Positions 10,955 through 19,239 of a DNA stretch of 64,000 nucleotides are shown piece by piece. Each line of letters opens with the position of its first letter. The stretch's first letter is position 1. The translations under genes and the position numbers were made by a program. A model generated the notes under the pieces. That model was not told where the DNA came from, ran no database searches, and worked only from the letters and a program-made list of their open reading frames with translations. The stretch comes from Streptococcus sp. CF8_St5-11 (GTDB taxonomy: Bacteria; Bacillota; Bacilli; Lactobacillales; Streptococcaceae): contig NZ_JANCOJ010000001.1 of NCBI RefSeq assembly GCF_024295625.1, positions 124,001 through 188,000 on the forward strand, in the 5' to 3' direction.

Positions 10955-11051
10955 AGACATCCTCCTTTCCTCACTTCTTTTCTAGCTCCGCTTCGATGTA
11001 TGTCTAGTATAGAACAAACCACCTCGAGGGTGGTCTGTTATTATCATAATT

Positions 11052-11092
11052 AAAAACACCTCAAAAGCTAGAAATAATCCAACTTTTGAGGC
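11052..11092 (-). terminator. Terminator of the first cell-wall-binding-repeat gene
   Basis: CCTCAAAAG (11059-11067) pairs with CTTTTGAGG (11083-11091). On the minus strand it is followed by TGTTTTTAA. Confidence 0.75.
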
Positions 11093-11101
11093 GTTAATCA
11101 A

Positions 11102-12037
11102 TTAAGGCTCATTATTAATAACATAGCCGCCACTACCGAATGTATAAGAAACACCGTCTATAATTAGAGTTTTATTACTTGCAAATGCACCACCATCGTT
11201 AGGATCTGCATAATATTTGAGTCCAGATAATTCAACCCATCCTGTTATCAATTCACGTGTAACTGGGTCGAAATAATAGCGTTTTCCATCTATTAATGTC
11301 CTCTGACCTACAAATGCCTTACCAAATTCGTCAAAGCAATACGTTTTCCCATCTATAGTTTGCCAACCTGACAATCCTTCTCCACTTTCTGGGTCGTAAT
11401 AATACCATTCTAGACCAGGGTATCCTTGTTTAGATATCCAGCCCGTTTTCATATCGGAATTAACTGGATCGAAATAATATCTTTTATCACCTATCTTTTG
11501 GAAACCTTTTAACGCGTGAGGGAGAAAGTAATACCATTTCCCATCTATATTTCTCCAACCAGTAGCTTTTTCTCCGCTTACAGGGTCGTAATAATTCCAT
11601 TCCGTACCAGAATATCCTGGATAAGATATCCAACCAGTTTTCATATCACAATTAACTGGGTCGAAATAATATTGTTTTCCATCTATATTTTGACCACCAA
11701 AACGTGCTCCAAATGCGCTAAGGTAATACCATTTCCCATCTATCAATTGCCAGCCCATTTTTTTATCACCGTTTACAGGATCGTAATAATACCACCCAGA
11801 GTAATCTCCACCATTATACACATTATATTGCCAACCAGTTATCATATATCCTCTACTATCAAACTTATAGTCTTTACCGTCGATATAAACTTCTTGGTTT
11901 TTATAATAAGAACCATTATTTAGTGAATACCACCAACCAATATTATCTTGATGCCAATCAGCCTTTACTTGAGATACTGGAGTTAAAAGTAATATTACTA
12001 ATGCCCCACCTAGCAAACACTTAGTTGCTTTTTTCAT
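11102..12037 (-). CDS. Secreted cell-wall (choline/glucan)-binding-repeat protein, copy 1
   Basis: 311 residues from the chosen start at 12037, 8 bases after AAGGAGG; a start at 12043 is also possible but only 2 bases from that site. It has a signal peptide ending VKA (about residue 26). The rest is built almost wholly of about 12 aromatic repeats of the CW_binding_1 type (IDGKWYYL, GKQYYFDPVN, MKTGWIS, GEKATGW). No catalytic or LPXTG segment is seen. Such repeats bind choline on teichoic acids or glucans, so the product probably sits on the wall by non-covalent binding. It has a close paralogue directly upstream on the same strand with the same length and the same promoter. Confidence 0.8.
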   Translation of the reverse strand: MKKATKCLLGGALVILLLTPVSQVKADWHQDNIGWWYSLNNGSYYKNQEVYIDGKDYKFDSRGYMITGWQYNVYNGGDYSGWYYYDPVNGDKKMGWQLIDGKWYYLSAFGARFGGQNIDGKQYYFDPVNCDMKTGWISYPGYSGTEWNYYDPVSGEKATGWRNIDGKWYYFLPHALKGFQKIGDKRYYFDPVNSDMKTGWISKQGYPGLEWYYYDPESGEGLSGWQTIDGKTYCFDEFGKAFVGQRTLIDGKRYYFDPVTRELITGWVELSGLKYYADPNDGGAFASNKTLIIDGVSYTFGSGGYVINNEP

Positions 12038-12058
12038 CTTCATTTCCTCCTTATATTT

Positions 12059-12100
12059 TGTATACGCTTTCATTGTAGCATGTTTATTTCTCTAAATCAA
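12059..12100 (-). promoter_or_regulatory. Promoter with perfect cre site, cell-wall-binding-repeat gene copy 1
   Basis: On the minus strand, -35 TTGATT (12095-12100) and -10 TACAAT (12072-12077) are 17 bases apart. ATGAAAGCGTATACA (minus strand, 12059-12073) matches the cre consensus at every position and overlaps the end of the -10 and the start of transcription, a repressing position for CcpA. Confidence 0.75.
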
Positions 12101-12303
12101 ATGATGTGTGGATATATGAAGATCACCATCAACGAATTCAAATATAGAGTCACTCTCTTTTTATTTCTCCTTCAAAAGGCTATCAGTGTTCACTTTTAGA
12201 TAAAATTATATAAGATAGTATCTGAAATAGAATCAAAAAAATAATTAAAGAAATAACCTTATAACTCACTCTAATTTTATAATACAATTCTTTATAATCA
12301 TAG

Positions 12304-12349
12304 TTAAAAGCACCTTGAAAGTTAGAAAAAAATCTAACTTTTAAGGTGC
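12304..12349 (-). terminator. Terminator of the second cell-wall-binding-repeat gene
   Basis: A 17-base stem (12310-12326 with 12333-12349, one G-T pair) around a six-base loop, followed on the minus strand by TTTTAACT. Confidence 0.8.
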
Positions 12350-12356
12350 TGATCAA

Positions 12357-13295
12357 TTAAGGTATATTGTTTATAAGAGTACCTCCACTATCGAATGTGT
12401 ATGAAATACCGTCTATAATTAAAGTCTTACTTCTTGCAAGTGCACCACCATCATTTGGATCTGCATAATATTTATATTTACCTGACTCAAACCATCCTAT
12501 TTTCAATTCACAAGTATCTGAATCAAAATAATAATCTTTTCCATCTAAACCACTTATACGACCACTGTATGCCCCATACAGGCCAAAGTAATACCTTTTC
12601 CCATCTATGTTTTGCCAACCTGATAGCTGTTTCCCACTTTCTGGGTCGTAATAATATCTTTTTGTACCAGAGGCCTCTTGTCTGCTTACCCAACCCGTTT
12701 GCATATCGCAGTTAACCGGATCAAAATAATAATTTTCTCCATCTAAATTCTGCGAACCTTTTAAAGCACTAATTGTAAAGTAATACCATTTCCCATCTAT
12801 ATTTCTCCAACCCCTAGCTTTTTCTCCGCTTACAGGGTCGTAATAATTCCATTCCGTGCCATCATATCCTGGATTAGATATCCAACCAGTTTTCATATCA
12901 CCATTAACTGGGTCAAAATAATAAGATTTCCCATCCATGTATTGCTCACCAATAAGTGCTCCACTTCTAGTAAGGTAATACCACTTTCCATCTATATTTT
13001 GCCAGCCAATTTTTTGATCACCATTTACTGGATCAAAATAAGACCAGTTTATTTTTTTCCGACTAGTAGCATTACGCTCCGCTATCGGCTGCCAGCCGGT
13101 CATCATATAACCTCTGTCATCAAATCTATACCACTTCTCGTCAATATAAGCTCCTGTGTTTTTATAATAAGAACCATTGTTCAGTGAATACCACCAACCA
13201 ACATTATCCCGTTTCCAATCAGCCTTTACTTGAGACATTGGAGTTAAAATTGATATCATAATCGCACTAGCAAGCAATAGCTTATTTTTTTTCAT
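12357..13295 (-). CDS. Secreted cell-wall (choline/glucan)-binding-repeat protein, copy 2
   Basis: 312 residues with a signal peptide (MKKNKLLLASAIMISILTP..., cleavage after about VKA, residue 25). The remainder is CW_binding_1-type repeats in the same order as the downstream copy: both begin DW..DN.GWWYSLNNGSYYKN and both end with SYTF.SGG.(V/L)INN.P. Alignment by eye shows substitutions spread evenly and one short insertion near residue 75 (RNATSRKKIN). The start at 13295 has GGAGGG upstream. Two copies in tandem, each with its own promoter and terminator, indicate a gene duplication that included the regulatory region. Confidence 0.8.
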   Translation of the reverse strand: MKKNKLLLASAIMISILTPMSQVKADWKRDNVGWWYSLNNGSYYKNTGAYIDEKWYRFDDRGYMMTGWQPIAERNATSRKKINWSYFDPVNGDQKIGWQNIDGKWYYLTRSGALIGEQYMDGKSYYFDPVNGDMKTGWISNPGYDGTEWNYYDPVSGEKARGWRNIDGKWYYFTISALKGSQNLDGENYYFDPVNCDMQTGWVSRQEASGTKRYYYDPESGKQLSGWQNIDGKRYYFGLYGAYSGRISGLDGKDYYFDSDTCELKIGWFESGKYKYYADPNDGGALARSKTLIIDGISYTFDSGGTLINNIP

Positions 13296-13320
13296 TTTCT
13301 TTCCCTCCTTGCACGATCTT

Positions 13321-13362
13321 TGTATACGCTTTCATTGTACCATGTTTATTACTCTAAATCAA
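13321..13362 (-). promoter_or_regulatory. Promoter with perfect cre site, cell-wall-binding-repeat gene copy 2
   Basis: On the minus strand, -35 TTGATT (13357-13362) and -10 TACAAT (13334-13339) are 17 bases apart. The cre ATGAAAGCGTATACA (13321-13335, minus strand) is identical to that of copy 1 and overlaps the -10 in the same way. Confidence 0.75.
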
Positions 13363-13708
13363 ATGATGTGTGGATATAAGGAGGCTATTATCAATGTATT
13401 CAAGGGTAAACAAAAAAATTTGCACATTTTTCTTATAACAACAGAGGTACTTACTCCTCTACTTATTTTCTTCAAAAACATTGCAAATGTCCATTTAATG
13501 TCAAATACAATGTGACTTATCTATCAATTGTTTATTTATCGATTGCGAAATCCCCTAAAAGCAGTAATTTGAAAAATAATAAAATTTTAAAAATATTAAA
13601 TTGAGTCTTGAATATTCATCAGAGCAAACTCTTAACTTTCCGGAAAACGTTTCTTTTTTTAGAAAAATATAATTTCATTATTTATCATTCAATAATTTTT
13701 GATTCCTT

Positions 13709-13801
13709 CATACTCTACCAAACACCATCCTCCTATTATCCCCCCACTTGTGGTATGATGGTAGAGTATGTTTAGGTGCCAGCAACCCTGCTCGAGCACC
13801 T
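13709..13801 (+). promoter_or_regulatory. Promoter region of the HrtBA-like exporter with a 12-base inverted repeat
   Basis: CATACTCTACCA (13709-13720) and TGGTAGAGTATG (13759-13770) are perfect reverse complements 38 bases apart. An extended -10 element TGGTATGAT ends at 13759, so the right arm begins at the end of the -10 and covers the start of transcription. A second hairpin (AGGTGC 13774-13779 with GCACCT 13796-13801) lies in the leader before the ribosome site AAGGAG. A regulator binding both arms is inferred. Confidence 0.5.
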
Positions 13802-13823
13802 CCGTGCTAAAAGGAGAACGAAT

Positions 13824-14927
13824 ATGAAAATCGCATGGAATGAAATTAAATACCAGCCCAAGAAGTTTATCTTGATTGAACTCCTCATTACCATACTCAT
13901 GTTTATGGTGGTGTTCTTGTCCGGTCTGACAAATGGACTGGGCCGGTCGGTATCAGCCCAAATCGATAACTATGGGTCGCTGCACTACATCCTTTCGACG
14001 GATTCAGAAGAGATTATCCCCTTTTCAACCATTACGGCGAAAGATATAGATGAGGTCCAAAAGATAGAGGGAATGGGCTATTCGGGTTTGTCCATCCAGC
14101 GGGCAACCGTCTCAAAATCAAAGGATTCCAATACTCTGGATATCACCTACTTCGCGACCGACCACAATGAAGAGGAAATCCTCAATCCAATCATGGAAGA
14201 TACAGACCTCAAGATCTCCGACCTAAAGAAAAACGAGGTCATTTTGGACAGTTCTTTCAAAGAGGATGAAGGAATCCAAGTCGGCGATCAAGTGATTGAT
14301 ATAACCTCTAAGCAAAAACTCAAGGTCGTGGCCTTCGCGAAAAATGCCAAATACGGCTATAGCGAGATTGGTTTCATCAGCTCGGATACCTACACAGGCA
14401 TGCAGCAAAAAACAGATCCAAGCTATCAATGGCAAGCCCAAACCCTTGTGACCAAGAAAAGCATCACTTCTAGCGATCTAGCCAGCAACTTAATGGTGGC
14501 GGATAAGAAGCAAGTGATCGATAAAATCCCTGGCTACAAGGCTCAAAACCTGACGCTACGGATGATCACGTGGGTGCTCTTACTCGCTTCTTCTGCTATC
14601 CTTGGGGTCTTCTTCTATATCCTCACCCTGCAGAAGTTGAAACAGTACGGTGTCTTGAAGGCCATTGGCATGTCCATGAGCCAGATTACCTATGTCCAAC
14701 TATCCCAGCTCACCATCATCTCCCTCATCGGAGTGCTGCTGGGGCTTGGCTTGGCAACCATAATGGCGCCATTTTTACCCAATAGCGTCCCTTCCTTTAT
14801 GACCCTGAAAGACAACCTCACCATCTCGGTTAGCTTTATCCTGGCCTCTATTTTGTGTGGTGCCTTGTCCCTTGTCAAAATCAAAAAAGTAGATCCAATC
14901 GAAGTCATTGGTGGAAATGGAGAATAA
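13824..14927 (+). CDS. ABC exporter permease, FtsX/MacB type (HrtB-like)
   Basis: 367 residues from the ATG at 13824 (AAGGAG seven bases before); the longer frame lacks a site. The order is one N-terminal membrane helix (about 17-40), a large extracellular domain (about 45-245), then three C-terminal helices (about 250-360) with the FtsX-type segment LKQYGVLKAIGMSMSQI. This matches HrtB/DevC-type permeases that work with an HrtA-type ATPase in efflux of haem or membrane-active compounds. The substrate is not shown by the sequence. The downstream ATPase begins one base after the stop codon. Confidence 0.75.
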   Translation: MKIAWNEIKYQPKKFILIELLITILMFMVVFLSGLTNGLGRSVSAQIDNYGSLHYILSTDSEEIIPFSTITAKDIDEVQKIEGMGYSGLSIQRATVSKSKDSNTLDITYFATDHNEEEILNPIMEDTDLKISDLKKNEVILDSSFKEDEGIQVGDQVIDITSKQKLKVVAFAKNAKYGYSEIGFISSDTYTGMQQKTDPSYQWQAQTLVTKKSITSSDLASNLMVADKKQVIDKIPGYKAQNLTLRMITWVLLLASSAILGVFFYILTLQKLKQYGVLKAIGMSMSQITYVQLSQLTIISLIGVLLGLGLATIMAPFLPNSVPSFMTLKDNLTISVSFILASILCGALSLVKIKKVDPIEVIGGNGE

Positions 14928-14928
14928 G

Positions 14929-15618
14929 ATGGCCATTATCGAATTAGAAAATATCAGAAAATCCTACGCCGATGGTAGCCAAATGCACCATGTCCTCAAC
15001 CAGCTTAATTTAAGCGTAGAACCCAACGAATTCGTCGCCATCTTGGGCCCATCTGGATCTGGCAAGTCCACGCTTTTAGCCATCGCTGGCTTGCTTTTAT
15101 CAGCGGATGAGGGCCGGATTCGCATCGCTGGCCAAGACTTGACCGGTCTCAACCAAGGCCAGTGGACGCAAAAACGGCTGGAATTGCTCGGCTTTATCTT
15201 CCAAGATCACCAGCTCCTCTCCTATATGAAAATCGGTGACCAGTTAGAACTGGTGGCCAAATTAAAAGGGGAGAAGGACAAGAAAAAACGCCAAGAGGAA
15301 GTCAAAGCCTTGCTGGCAGATCTTGGCATCGAAGCTTGTTACCACCAATACCCGAATCAGATGTCCGGTGGGCAAAAACAACGGCCAGCCATCGCTCGCG
15401 CCTTCATCGGAAATCCGCAGGTCATCTTAGCCGATGAACCAACAGCTAGCCTAGACCCAGATCGAGGGCAAGAAATCGCCCAATTGATCCAAAAAGAAGT
15501 TAAATCCAAAAACAAGAGCGCCATCATGGTAACCCATGACCGCTCCATCCTGACCTATGTTGATACCATTTATGAATTAAAACATGGCCAATTGCTAAAG
15601 GTAGAAAAGGTTGATTAA
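14929..15618 (+). CDS. ABC exporter ATPase (HrtA/LolD-like)
   Basis: 229 residues from the ATG at 14929. Visible motifs are Walker A GPSGSGKST (about residue 40), the Q-loop IFQDHQLLSYM, the signature MSGGQKQR, Walker B VILADEPTASLD and the switch histidine VTHD. The residue after the signature arginine is proline (QRPAIARA) where almost all family members have valine or another small hydrophobic residue. Start chosen because GGAG lies six bases before, inside the last codons of the permease gene. It powers the permease encoded directly upstream. Confidence 0.85.
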   Translation: MAIIELENIRKSYADGSQMHHVLNQLNLSVEPNEFVAILGPSGSGKSTLLAIAGLLLSADEGRIRIAGQDLTGLNQGQWTQKRLELLGFIFQDHQLLSYMKIGDQLELVAKLKGEKDKKKRQEEVKALLADLGIEACYHQYPNQMSGGQKQRPAIARAFIGNPQVILADEPTASLDPDRGQEIAQLIQKEVKSKNKSAIMVTHDRSILTYVDTIYELKHGQLLKVEKVD

Positions 15619-15623
15619 ATACA

Positions 15624-15800
15624 AGAGAGTGGGACAGAAATCGGTAATTCGTTAGAATTCGATTTCGTCGTCCCACCTCCGCACAGTTGAGTAGGGCTGT
15701 AAAAGCTGATGAAATCAGCGTAGTAGAGCCCACTCAACCACTGCGTCTTGCTCAACAATCCAAAAATAATTGAGAGGCTAGGACTTTTGTCCCAGCCTCT
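15624..15800 (+). repeat. Dispersed intergenic repeat A, copy 1 (about 177 bp)
   Basis: It begins AGAGAGTGGGACAGAAAT and ends GGACTTTTGTCCCAGCCTCT; the two ends can pair (GAGTGGGACA with TGTCCCAGCCTC). Inside, GTTGAGTAGGGCT pairs with AGCCCACTCAAC and GCTGAT with ATCAGC. It lies between two convergent genes (ATPase and vncS) and probably works as a terminator for both. Other copies are at 31373, 37664 (half) and 55699 (reverse). Confidence 0.85.
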
Positions 15801-15802
15801 TT

Positions 15803-17128
15803 TTATTCTTGAGGATCTTTAGGCAGTTCCATACAGAAGCGCAAGCCCATAGCCGTTTTATCAAATTGGTAGGCCAGTTCTTCATGGTCTAGCAAGTGTT
15901 GGACCACGAAGAGTCCCAAGCCGCCTTCCTTCTTCTGACGGCTAGCGGTCATTGGCATTTCAGCAGTCTCTACCATTTCTTGACTGGTATTTTCAACTGC
16001 CAAGTGCGTCCCTTCTTCTTCGAGACGGAGCTGGATCTCTCCACCGGCATCCGAATGCTTGACTGCATTGCTGATGACATTTGAGAGGACCAATTTCAGA
16101 ATCGCTGGGTCCATATAGACTGGTTTGGCTGGAATCTGATTGTCAATCGTGAGCGCGCGGGAGTGAGCCAAGACTTTGTACTGGTCAAGGATCTGCTCTA
16201 AAACTTGATCCAGCTGGATCCACTCCTTGTCACCGGCCAATTCTTGGACAGAGGAGAGGGACAGGATTTCTAGGACGATCTGGTTCATCTCATCGACGAT
16301 ATCGAGGGAGACCGACAGATAGCGGTCCCGGTCCTTGTAGCGGCCGATCTTATCCCGCATATTTTCTAGGATAATCTTCAAGCTGGCCAGAGGCGTCTTG
16401 AGCTCATGCGAGGCCCCACGTAGAAATTCGACCTTCATCTGCTCCAATTTCAGATTTTCCTGTTTCTGCTGCTCTAGATTGTCGATCACTTCTAGGAGAT
16501 GATGATAGAGGTCGTTGATCTGTTGCTTGAGGACGCCGATCTCATCCTGCGAATGAATGGGAAGACTGGCCGTCCGATCCAAACGCTTCATCCGCTTGGT
16601 CATCTGCTTGATCTCAAGGATCGGAGCAGAAATCATGCGGGCATAGAGATAGGAGGCAAGGAGTGACAGAACAAAGGAAGCCAGAAGACTATAGGGAAGA
16701 AAGCCCAGACTGATGTCCCGCGCTTCCTTTTGGGAATCGACAGTTGCTAAGAATTGCAAGGTCAAGTCCTTCCCCTCTTTAGTCTGGATCTTTCGCTCCT
16801 CAATGACCAGGGAATTGTTCTGGCTATCCGGGTTCACGAGCAAGTCATCCTTGACCTCTAAGGCATTTTGTTTTTCCTTGCCCTTGATCGAGACCTTGAT
16901 ATCATTGGTCTTGGAATAAAGATCAATGACCGACTCAATGGTTCCTTCTTCCTGGCCTTGAAAACTCTTAGCCAAGGCCTGTGATTTCTTCAAAATCGTC
17001 TGGCGCTGGGACTCGATATAGGTCGACGGGAAAATAAAGTAAACCGAAGCGTGTAGAAGGATGACTAAGCCACTAAAAAGGGCAAAGGTGATCAGAAAGA
17101 TCTTTGCAAAGATACTCCGTTTGGTCAT
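15803..17128 (-). CDS. vncS: Sensor histidine kinase VncS
   Basis: 441 residues, near the pneumococcal VncS length. There are two membrane helices (about 8-33 and 143-165) around an extracellular sensor of about 110 residues, a HAMP region (about 165-220), the phospho-acceptor His241 in GASHELKTPLASL, the N box (VLSNVISNAVKHSD) and a G box (GGLGLFVVQHLL). It overlaps the vncR stop by 4 bases. In S. pneumoniae VncRS lies downstream of vex123 as here; the earlier link to vancomycin tolerance has been disputed, so the signal remains open. Confidence 0.85.
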   Translation of the reverse strand: MTKRSIFAKIFLITFALFSGLVILLHASVYFIFPSTYIESQRQTILKKSQALAKSFQGQEEGTIESVIDLYSKTNDIKVSIKGKEKQNALEVKDDLLVNPDSQNNSLVIEERKIQTKEGKDLTLQFLATVDSQKEARDISLGFLPYSLLASFVLSLLASYLYARMISAPILEIKQMTKRMKRLDRTASLPIHSQDEIGVLKQQINDLYHHLLEVIDNLEQQKQENLKLEQMKVEFLRGASHELKTPLASLKIILENMRDKIGRYKDRDRYLSVSLDIVDEMNQIVLEILSLSSVQELAGDKEWIQLDQVLEQILDQYKVLAHSRALTIDNQIPAKPVYMDPAILKLVLSNVISNAVKHSDAGGEIQLRLEEEGTHLAVENTSQEMVETAEMPMTASRQKKEGGLGLFVVQHLLDHEELAYQFDKTAMGLRFCMELPKDPQE

Positions 17129-17778
17129 GGTCTCTCCAATTTATAGCCGACATTGCGTACCGTAACGATACAGTCCAGCTCTAGTTTTTTTCGTAGTTCC
17201 TTGATATAGACATCGATCACCCGATCAAAAGGAATCTCCTCTGTCTCCTTCCAGACGGCATCGAGGATCTGAGAGCGGGTCCGGGCCTTGCCTTCATGCT
17301 GGAGCAGGTATTCCAAGATTTCCAACTCCTTGGCATTCATGGAGATGGCTTGCCCAGCTAGACTGGCTGTGTAGCTCTCAAAATCCACCCATGCCTCTCC
17401 ATAGGTGAAGACTCGGGAAGGCTGAAGCTTTTTAAAAATAGCTTCGATACGGACCTTCAAGAGGGACAAGGAGAAGGGTTTTTCCAGGTAGCCGTCCGCC
17501 AACTCTCCAAAGGCCGTCAACTTATAGTCTTCATCATGGAAGGCCGTCAGCATGAGGACAGGAACCGAGCTGGTCTTCCGGATAGTCTTGAGCACTTCCA
17601 AGCCATTGAGGATAGGGAGCTGGATATCCAGCAAAACTAGATCCGGCGCCTCTCTGTGAAAGAGGTCCAGGGCCTCCTGCCCATCACCTGCTTCAAAGAC
17701 CTCATAGCCACATTCCATGAGATAGTCGCTCATCCCTTCGCGAATCAGGACTTCATCTTCTACGATTAGTATCTTCAT
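17125..17778 (-). CDS. vncR: Response regulator VncR (OmpR family)
   Basis: 217 residues: a CheY-like receiver with phospho-acceptor Asp51 (LVLLDIQLP), Thr and Lys switch residues (MLTAFHDEDYK, LEKPF) and an OmpR-type winged helix (ILEYLLQHEGKARTRSQILDAV ... DRVIDVYIKELRKKL). AAAGGA lies before the ATG. The 73-base gap to vex3 suggests it is co-transcribed with the vex genes or uses a nearby promoter. Confidence 0.88.
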   Translation of the reverse strand: MKILIVEDEVLIREGMSDYLMECGYEVFEAGDGQEALDLFHREAPDLVLLDIQLPILNGLEVLKTIRKTSSVPVLMLTAFHDEDYKLTAFGELADGYLEKPFSLSLLKVRIEAIFKKLQPSRVFTYGEAWVDFESYTASLAGQAISMNAKELEILEYLLQHEGKARTRSQILDAVWKETEEIPFDRVIDVYIKELRKKLELDCIVTVRNVGYKLERP

Positions 17779-17850
17779 ACACTTTCCTTTTATCTAAGAA
17801 ACTTCTTCTACCTCCTATTATACCCTATTTCTATTTTAGGAAACAATCTC

Positions 17851-19227
17851 TTATTCGACATCCACCAAGAGATCTTTTGGTTTCTTATGCAAGAGCCATT
17901 GCGAAGAAAGGATGGATACGAGAATCAAGAGGAGGCCGCCAACCAAGACAACCACCAGCAGTTGGCTCGGTTGGATGTCCATATGGAGGTCTGTAAGGGT
18001 CTTGCTGAAGCTTTCTGCTTCAGCTCCTCCACCAAGGTTGGCTGCAGAGGATTCTTGAGCCATTTGTTTGGCAATGCCACTGGTTACGTTCTTAAGCACC
18101 GTATCTCCGACTCCTTTGGCAAGAAGTCCTGCGACTCCATAGGAGAGGAGGAAGGCTGGGATGGAGATCATGACTAATTCTGCCACGAATTGTCCCGCAA
18201 TCTGTACCTTGGAGAGTCCCAAAGCCAGCAAAATCCCCACTTCTCTGCGACGGGCATTGAGCCACAAGACGAGGAGAAGGGTGAGAAGCAAGCTAGCAAA
18301 GATGAGGCTGCCGATAAACAAGTAGTCCGCCACTTGGAACATGCTGCTGATGGATTTTTGCAAGGCTGGATAGTTAGAAGAGCTCTTAACCAAGTCAAAG
18401 TAATTCCATGGGATATCCAAGGCTTTGATTTTTTCGATCAATTGATCAAGGTCCTGATCCCCCTTGGCAAAGAAGGTCGCATCCTCATAGGTAGCTGTTT
18501 GAACAGTATTGCCATAGAGCTTGGCAGCTGTATCTAGGTCAGAAATGAGGGTATCTTCATACAACTCTTGGGCGTAAGTTAGAGGAGCTTGGTTCTTCCC
18601 TGAGAACAGACCCTTAATGGTCACTTCAACAGTTTCATTGGCTCCTTTTTCATTGTCAGCGTCGTAGAGATTGGACTTGAGGCGCACCTTATCGCCCACC
18701 TTGAGACCATTCTTTTTCGCCAAATCTTCATGCATGAGGATTTGGTTTTTGTCCTTGTCTGTCAGATGCTCCCCTTGGACCAGCTTGTAGGCTCCAGAGA
18801 CAAATTTATCTTCTTTAGAAGAGTCATTGACCCCCGTCACCATCAAGGTGTTCTTGAAGTATTTTGCCCGCTCTGGAGATTGATTTTGCAGGGTTTCTTC
18901 AGTCTCAATGATCTCGTGGTCTAGGATATCTGCGATGGCATTGATCCGCTTGATGGAGGAGGTGATCCCCTCTACCTGGCTGATTTTTTCGATATCCTCT
19001 CCTCTGAGATTCCCTGCTCCCCGAGGAGTTCCTGGATTGGTCCTGCGGTTAATCTGCATGGAGAAACTATTGGTGATGGATCCCAGGCTTTCCGATGAAG
19101 CTTGTTGGGTCGCTCCCTTCATAGAGAGTCCGATCAAGCTCAAGGTCCCCATGAGGAGAATGATGGCAAAGAGCAAGAGAGACTTGGGCCATTTACGTGT
19201 GATATAAGCAAAAGCATTGCGCAACAT
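17851..19227 (-). CDS. vex3: ABC transporter permease Vex3
   Basis: 458 residues, MacB/FtsX topology: N-terminal helix (about 15-37), a long extracellular domain, and three C-terminal helices (LFIGSLIFASLLLTLLLVLW, then a second near LVMISIPAFLLSYG and a third LLVVVLVGGLLLILVSIL) with the motif REVGILLALGLSKVQI. Gene order, lengths and homologous starts (MLRNAFAYITRKWPKSL) match the pneumococcal vex locus. Vex1 and Vex3 are the two permeases and Vex2 the ATPase. Confidence 0.85.
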   Translation of the reverse strand: MLRNAFAYITRKWPKSLLLFAIILLMGTLSLIGLSMKGATQQASSESLGSITNSFSMQINRRTNPGTPRGAGNLRGEDIEKISQVEGITSSIKRINAIADILDHEIIETEETLQNQSPERAKYFKNTLMVTGVNDSSKEDKFVSGAYKLVQGEHLTDKDKNQILMHEDLAKKNGLKVGDKVRLKSNLYDADNEKGANETVEVTIKGLFSGKNQAPLTYAQELYEDTLISDLDTAAKLYGNTVQTATYEDATFFAKGDQDLDQLIEKIKALDIPWNYFDLVKSSSNYPALQKSISSMFQVADYLFIGSLIFASLLLTLLLVLWLNARRREVGILLALGLSKVQIAGQFVAELVMISIPAFLLSYGVAGLLAKGVGDTVLKNVTSGIAKQMAQESSAANLGGGAEAESFSKTLTDLHMDIQPSQLLVVVLVGGLLLILVSILSSQWLLHKKPKDLLVDVE

Positions 19228-19239
19228 AGCATTCCCTCC

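Larger units (their letters stand above)
13296..13823. other. 528-base intergenic region
   Basis: It contains the promoter and cre site of the second cell-wall-binding-repeat gene (13321-13362), about 340 bases of AT-rich sequence in which I see no gene, and then the promoter region of the HrtB-like gene (13709-13823). A 68-residue open frame at 13309-13515 covers the cre and promoter of the neighbour and looks non-coding. Confidence 0.6.

Noticed and set aside
11018..11034. Hairpin ACCACC/GGTGGT as a terminator for the interrupted small gene or its neighbour
   Set aside because: Stem of six with no T-run on either strand; it resembles the birA terminator stem but cannot be assigned.
13309..13515. 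68-residue plus-strand frame
   Set aside because: It covers the promoter and cre site of the divergent cell-wall-binding-repeat gene; no ribosome site.
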